Source: Rothia kristinae NBRC 15354 (GTDB taxonomy: Bacteria > Actinomycetota > Actinomycetes > Actinomycetales > Micrococcaceae). From it: a stretch of 64,000 nucleotides of DNA. The stretch spans positions 1-64,000 of the forward strand of contig NZ_BCSM01000015.1 of assembly GCF_001570865.1 (NCBI RefSeq), written 5' to 3'. The notes under the pieces are model-generated. The model was not told where the DNA came from. It saw only the letters and a program-made list of their open reading frames with translations, and did not search any database. This document shows positions 60,272-64,000 of the stretch, piece after piece (within the stretch, counting starts at the first letter, position 1; each line of letters begins with the position of its first letter). Made by a program: the position numbers and the translations under genes.

Positions 60272-60575
60272 CGGAGGCTCCTCACGGTGGGCGGGAAGCA
60301 AAGAGGCGGGACGGCGATGAAGCGGGGCCGATCGGCACCCGGAAAGCAATCCACCCCCAACGAAGGCCGCCCCACCTGGTTGGCACTCTACGCGGGGGAG
60401 GCGACCCCGCCTCCCACACCCTTCCACCGTTAATTTCATCTACTGTATCGTTTTGCTGGTTCCTAGGGACTAATTCTATTGCACACAGTCGGAAAGGGTG
60501 TTACCGTTCACATCAAGCGCCGAGGCCAGCGACCCGACGCCCTCACCACCCACGCTGTGACTCCGAGGAGATCCC
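60272..60575. other. Fic/cas divergent spacer
   Basis: 304 bp. Bases 60428-60485 are AT-rich in contrast with everything around, and likely hold both promoters; a possible plus-strand pair is TTGCTG (60453-60458) and TCTATT (60475-60480). No CRISPR repeats, hairpins or ORF with a ribosome site were found. Confidence 0.5.
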
Positions 60576-61799
60576 ATGACCGAGAAGCTGACCTTCGACC
60601 ACCTTCTGACAGCCTGCTCCGCCGGAGGAGCCACCGCCCTGACCATCCGGACGGACCTGGCCCCCGCCGGCGGTGAGCACGCCACTGTGGCTCCGCCACG
60701 GTACGTCTCCGGCGGAAACACCCCGACCTTCGCCTTCGAGACCCGCTTCATCGACGGAGCACCGGTGAATACGGTGATCCTGGATGCCAAGCAGTCCGTC
60801 AGCAACCGAGACGAGATGGCGGTCCTCCAGGCTCGGCAGGATGAGGACTCCCCCGCCCACGAGGTGCTCTCCCGTGTGCCGACCATCCAGGTGTCCTACG
60901 AAGGGGGGACCTACACGGACCTCGAGGTCCCGGCCCGCGCCTACGAGGGCCACTTCCGCGCCGGGACCATCGACGGAACCCCGGCCACCCACCACGAGAA
61001 GTACCTGGCGGTGCGCAACGCCTCCCCCAGCAATGCCGCGGCCGTGTTCACCACCTCCCCCACCACCGCTCTCTACGGGGGCTGGGACGCCACCCGGAAG
61101 TCGAACCAGGCTCGCTTCCGCACCGCTCTGACCGGTGAGGTCATCGGCGTCACCGCTGAGCAGCGAGAGGGCTATGCCACCGCCTCCCCCACCCGCGGCG
61201 CAGGGCGCACGGACGTCATCTCCCCCAGCGTGAAGCTGGATGCCAAGACCCTCGAGAGCATCGTCGCCGGTCAGAAGGACGAGCTCTCCGCGACCAACCT
61301 CGGGAAGATCGAGGCCCAGGTCAAGAAGGCCAAGGACAAGCCGATCTCCCTGGCCGCACTGGGCCTGGGCAGCATTCCGCCGAGCGTGGATCAGAACCTC
61401 GGCGGTGTGGCGTGCTCCCGCATCATCCGCACCCGCGTGCTCTCCTTCGCCGCGCTGCGGCAGCTGCGTTTCGGCGGCACCGCGGCGGCTGATGCCGCCC
61501 ACCGGGCGGTGCTGGCGGCCTACGGTCTGCTCGCCTCCGCGCTCTCCGAGAGTGAGCTGGTGCTGCGGGCCAACTGCGACCTGGTGGAGGACGACGCGCC
61601 GAACGTGGTGCTGGACCAGCGTCGGGGGAAGAAGCTCGAGCTGGCGCCCATCGAGGTGGAGGACGGCGTCGCCCTGCTGGAGCATGCCCTGGCTCACCTG
61701 AAGGAGGTGGCCGGCGTCGAGTGGAACGGGGAGGTCCTGGAGATCACAGGGAACTCCGCGATCACCGCTTCGGCATCCACGGATGAGCCGGAGGCGTGA
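60576..61799 (+). CDS. csb1: Type I-G CRISPR Cas7 (Csb1, GSU0053 family)
   Basis: 407 residues. Backbone subunit of the type I-G (formerly I-U) Cascade, coating the crRNA. Family landmarks: TRTDLAPAGGEHATVAPPRY-like opening (ALTIRTDLAPAGG, PPRYVSGG), VILDAKQSVSNRDE, HRALD-type mid-region replaced by GYATASPTRGAGRTDVISPS, and C-terminal CSRIIRTRVLSFAALRQLRFGG. ATG 60576 follows GAGGAGA. First gene of the operon, 4 nt before csb2. Moderate GC and more even codon use than neighbours fit horizontal gain. Confidence 0.9.
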   Translation: MTEKLTFDHLLTACSAGGATALTIRTDLAPAGGEHATVAPPRYVSGGNTPTFAFETRFIDGAPVNTVILDAKQSVSNRDEMAVLQARQDEDSPAHEVLSRVPTIQVSYEGGTYTDLEVPARAYEGHFRAGTIDGTPATHHEKYLAVRNASPSNAAAVFTTSPTTALYGGWDATRKSNQARFRTALTGEVIGVTAEQREGYATASPTRGAGRTDVISPSVKLDAKTLESIVAGQKDELSATNLGKIEAQVKKAKDKPISLAALGLGSIPPSVDQNLGGVACSRIIRTRVLSFAALRQLRFGGTAAADAAHRAVLAAYGLLASALSESELVLRANCDLVEDDAPNVVLDQRRGKKLELAPIEVEDGVALLEHALAHLKEVAGVEWNGEVLEITGNSAITASASTDEPEA

Positions 61800-61803
61800 G
61801 CCG

Positions 61804-63396
61804 ATGACCTCCGCCATCGCCGCCGAATTCCCTCATGCGGTGTACCGGGGCCACGGGCCCAGCGGGTCCGCCGAACCCCTGCCGACCCCGGTACGCCTGT
61901 ACTCCGCTCTAGTCCACGCCGCCTACACCGGCCCCACCGCCGTGCCGGATCCGAAGGATCCCCGCCGACTGCGCCCCTCCGAGGACGCCCTGCGCGCCCT
62001 GGCCTGGGTGGAGGCCAACCCTCCGGACTGTCTGGAGGTCCCCGAGGTCCTGCCGGTCTCCACGGCGGATCGCGCGGCCTACCGGGACGAGGGCTGGCTG
62101 GAGAAGGAGGCGGCCTCCAAGAGCATCCGCAACAAGAAGTCGAAGAAGCCTCTCTCCGACGGCTTCACCCTCGGGGGCCGCATCGCCTGGGGGTGGCAGA
62201 GCACGGACATCCCCAAGGATGTGGCCCTGGTCCTGGATGCGCTGTGCGCCGATATCGGCTACCTCGGGGAGACGGACAGCCCGGCCTTCCTCGGGGTGGT
62301 GGGCGATCTGGAGCCGACGCACCTGCTCACCCCCGCTCCCACCCCGCAGGACCTCCGCCTGGGGACGGTCCTTCCGGTGGCTGCCGAGGGGCGGCGGCAC
62401 ATCCTGGACGCCTGGCATGACTCCCTGAATCCCACGGGAAAGAAGGCCCTCAAACCGGAGAAGTCCGCCTGGACCGCTCCGCCCCCGCCGCCATCCGCAC
62501 CGAGGGACGGGGTCCGCCGAGCGCTGTACTCGCCGGTGGACCGGGAGGTCGTGGATGCCCCGTGGGAGATCGTGCTGCTCCTCCAGGTGACGGGGCTGAA
62601 TCCGGATCTCTCCCCCGCGCACCGGGTCCGACTGGCGACGGCGGCTCACCGCGCCCTCGTCCGCCTGGCCGGACAGGAGGAGATCAGCCCGCTGCTCACC
62701 GGAGTGGGCGGGGCCGGGCGGGCGCTGGCGAACGGTCTGGCGATCCATCTGCTCGACGAGGAGCAGAGCCGCCGCACCGCGGCCGGTGTCCGTGCCAGCC
62801 ATTTGGCGATCATGGTGCCGCACGGCGCTGCGGGCGGGGACATCGACCAGGTGCTCTCCGCCGCGGGCAGGCTGCGCAGGATCTACGACCGGGACGCCGG
62901 AGCGCTGAGCATCGTGGAAGGGTCCGAACGGATCCTGGACGGCGCCTCCTTCTGGGCCGAGCCGGCGGACGGAGCCGTCCGACGGTGGAGGACCCAGAGC
63001 CCGGCCGTCGCAGAGCGGCGGACCAAGCGCCTGGGGTCGCTGTCCGACCTGGACGTCACGGTGCTGTGGAGCCTGGGCAACGTCTTCCGGGATCTGCGCC
63101 GCGAGGACCTGATCGAGGACCGGACCCCGGCGGAGCGGCTCCTCGCCACCGCTGCCGCGATGAGTGACGACGAGGACACCGCCTCCCTGAGCACCCGGCA
63201 TCACATCACCACCACCCCGTATCGCCTGGTGCACCGCACCAACGGTCGGATGCCCATCCGCCCCTATGACGCCGAGCTGCACGCTCCCGGCTTGCTCTCG
63301 CAGAGCGGCGTCGTCGCCCTCGGGCAGAGCAGACACCTCGGCGGAGGCCTGCTCCTGCCGGAGGATATTCCATCCACTGAAGGAGGAGGACGATGA
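61804..63396 (+). CDS. csb2: Type I-G CRISPR Cas5-Cas6 fusion (Csb2, GSU0054 family)
   Basis: 530 residues. The N-terminal half is Cas5-like (FPHAVYRGHGPSG, then LPTPVRLYSALVHAAY, the family entry motif). The C-terminal half carries the Gly-rich loop of Cas6-type RAMPs and the tail ALGQSRHLGGGLLLPED. It should hold the 5' handle and process pre-crRNA. ATG 61804 (GGAGGCG upstream) is preferred to ATG 61783, which lies inside csb1. Stop and the cas3 start overlap (ATGA). Confidence 0.88.
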   Translation: MTSAIAAEFPHAVYRGHGPSGSAEPLPTPVRLYSALVHAAYTGPTAVPDPKDPRRLRPSEDALRALAWVEANPPDCLEVPEVLPVSTADRAAYRDEGWLEKEAASKSIRNKKSKKPLSDGFTLGGRIAWGWQSTDIPKDVALVLDALCADIGYLGETDSPAFLGVVGDLEPTHLLTPAPTPQDLRLGTVLPVAAEGRRHILDAWHDSLNPTGKKALKPEKSAWTAPPPPPSAPRDGVRRALYSPVDREVVDAPWEIVLLLQVTGLNPDLSPAHRVRLATAAHRALVRLAGQEEISPLLTGVGGAGRALANGLAIHLLDEEQSRRTAAGVRASHLAIMVPHGAAGGDIDQVLSAAGRLRRIYDRDAGALSIVEGSERILDGASFWAEPADGAVRRWRTQSPAVAERRTKRLGSLSDLDVTVLWSLGNVFRDLRREDLIEDRTPAERLLATAAAMSDDEDTASLSTRHHITTTPYRLVHRTNGRMPIRPYDAELHAPGLLSQSGVVALGQSRHLGGGLLLPEDIPSTEGGGR

Positions 63397-64000
63397 GCCT
63401 CACCATCGAGCGCTTCGACGAGTTCTTCGCGGCCCTGCACGGGCAGGACCGCGTACCTTACCGCTGGCAGCGCGAGCTCCTGGAGCGGCTGCTGTCCACC
63501 GGGCGCTGGCCCCAGCAGCTGGACATCCCGACCGGCGGCGGCAAGAGCACCGCCATCGAGATCCACGTCTTCGCCAACGCCGTCGCCCAGCAGCGTACGG
63601 AGGAGGGTCGGGAAGATGCCCCTCGTGTTCCGCGGCGGCTGAGCATGATCGTGGCCCGGCGGGCCGTCGTGGATGACCACCTGACCAGAGCCTCCACCCT
63701 CATGGAGGCGCTCGATCACGCTCAGGGCGGCATCCTCGCCGAGGTCCGCGACCTCCTGGTGCGCCGCGGGTACCCCACCGACATCCGCAACGAGGAGAAG
63801 AGGGCGCTGCGGGTCCACCTGCTGCGCGGCGGGTCAGCCGCCGTCACCGGTGACGGCTCCCTGGGCAGGCGCCGCGACGAGTGGATCCACCATCCGGCGG
63901 CCGTGCAGATCCTGTGCGGCACCCCGGACATGATCGGATCGCGTCTGCTCCACCGCGGCTACGGCGTCACCTCCCGGGCCCAACCGAGGTCCGCCGGCCT
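63393..64000 (+). CDS. cas3: Type I-G Cas3 helicase-nuclease, N-terminal part
   Basis: First 202 codons; the gene runs off the window. SF2 helicase start: Q-type motif YRWQRELL (residues 23-30) and Walker A IPTGGGKST (45-53). LSMIVARRAVVDDHL (motif Ia region) and VQILCGTPDMIGSRLLHRGY follow. With the helicase first, the HD nuclease is expected at the C-terminus, as in I-G systems. ATG 63393 with AGGAGGAGG. csx17 (cas8) and cas4-cas1/cas2 would be expected beyond. Confidence 0.9.
   Translation, partial: MSLTIERFDEFFAALHGQDRVPYRWQRELLERLLSTGRWPQQLDIPTGGGKSTAIEIHVFANAVAQQRTEEGREDAPRVPRRLSMIVARRAVVDDHLTRASTLMEALDHAQGGILAEVRDLLVRRGYPTDIRNEEKRALRVHLLRGGSAAVTGDGSLGRRRDEWIHHPAAVQILCGTPDMIGSRLLHRGYGVTSRAQPRSAG

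Noticed and set aside
60272-60439. 56-residue N-terminal extension of the Fic protein to 60439
   Set aside because: No ribosome site at 60439; the extension is Arg/Gly-rich, and ATG 60271 has GAGGAG at the right distance.
60272-60575. CRISPR array or leader upstream of csb1
   Set aside because: No direct repeats of 28-37 bp with spacers are present. The array must lie past the cas genes or elsewhere.

Overview
This is 64 kb of a very GC-rich (about 70%) actinobacterial chromosome. GTG starts, ATGA/GTGA overlaps, a lysX-type lipid lysinylation gene, a putrescine oxidase and a homoprotocatechuate 2,3-dioxygenase like that of Brevibacterium all point to Actinomycetota, most likely Micrococcales. 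The genus cannot be fixed from the sequence alone. No rRNA or tRNA gene was seen.

Layout. 0-0.7 kb: right end of an ISL3-family insertion sequence that cuts a small ORF. 0.7-8.6 kb: AEC transporter, GntR regulator, MFS transporter, 2-hydroxyacid dehydrogenase, small enzymes, an NrtR-like regulator and sodA. 8.9-14.6 kb: AbgT transporter, azlCD, and a divergent mmuP/mmuM pair in which mmuP is frameshifted. 14.8-18.5 kb: thiM-thiE-thiD-tenA under a TPP riboswitch. 18.5-19.4 kb: a gene-free stretch with a cluster of DnaA boxes. 19.5-34 kb: DoxX/MarR, nhaA, an esterase-lysX-GAP group, a CPA1 antiporter, an OhrR-like regulator, an AGCS symporter, hchA and an ArsD-like Cys-tailed protein. 35-43 kb: putrescine/GABA module (APC permease, gabT, universal stress protein, putrescine oxidase, TetR, second APC permease). 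43.2-44.3 kb: vanZ-RDD gene with an internal stop. 44.5-52.9 kb: homoprotocatechuate meta-cleavage operon (hpaG-RraA fusion, gntR, hpaE, hpaD, hpaH, hpaI) divergent from an MHS-family transporter. 53-59 kb: sortase-anchored PAP2 phosphatase, a ThDP enzyme and a 3-hydroxybenzoate 4-monooxygenase-like flavoprotein. 59.2-64 kb: Fic protein, then the start of a type I-G (formerly I-U) CRISPR-Cas operon (csb1, csb2, cas3) running off the window.

How the genes work together. The putrescine/GABA and homoprotocatechuate routes both end in succinic semialdehyde. Matching operator-like palindromes tie puo to the second APC permease (TetR) and the hpa divergon to the ThDP/monooxygenase divergon (GntR).

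The least expected signal is non-coding. Four intergenic sites carry arrays of a 20-bp word facing inward on a 55-bp inverted core, with unit spacings clustering at about 31 and 42 bp. Three other sites share a near-identical hairpin of about 67 bp showing a compensatory base change, and further long hairpins sit at other gene ends. Together they look like a dispersed repeat system placed mainly at 3' ends of genes.
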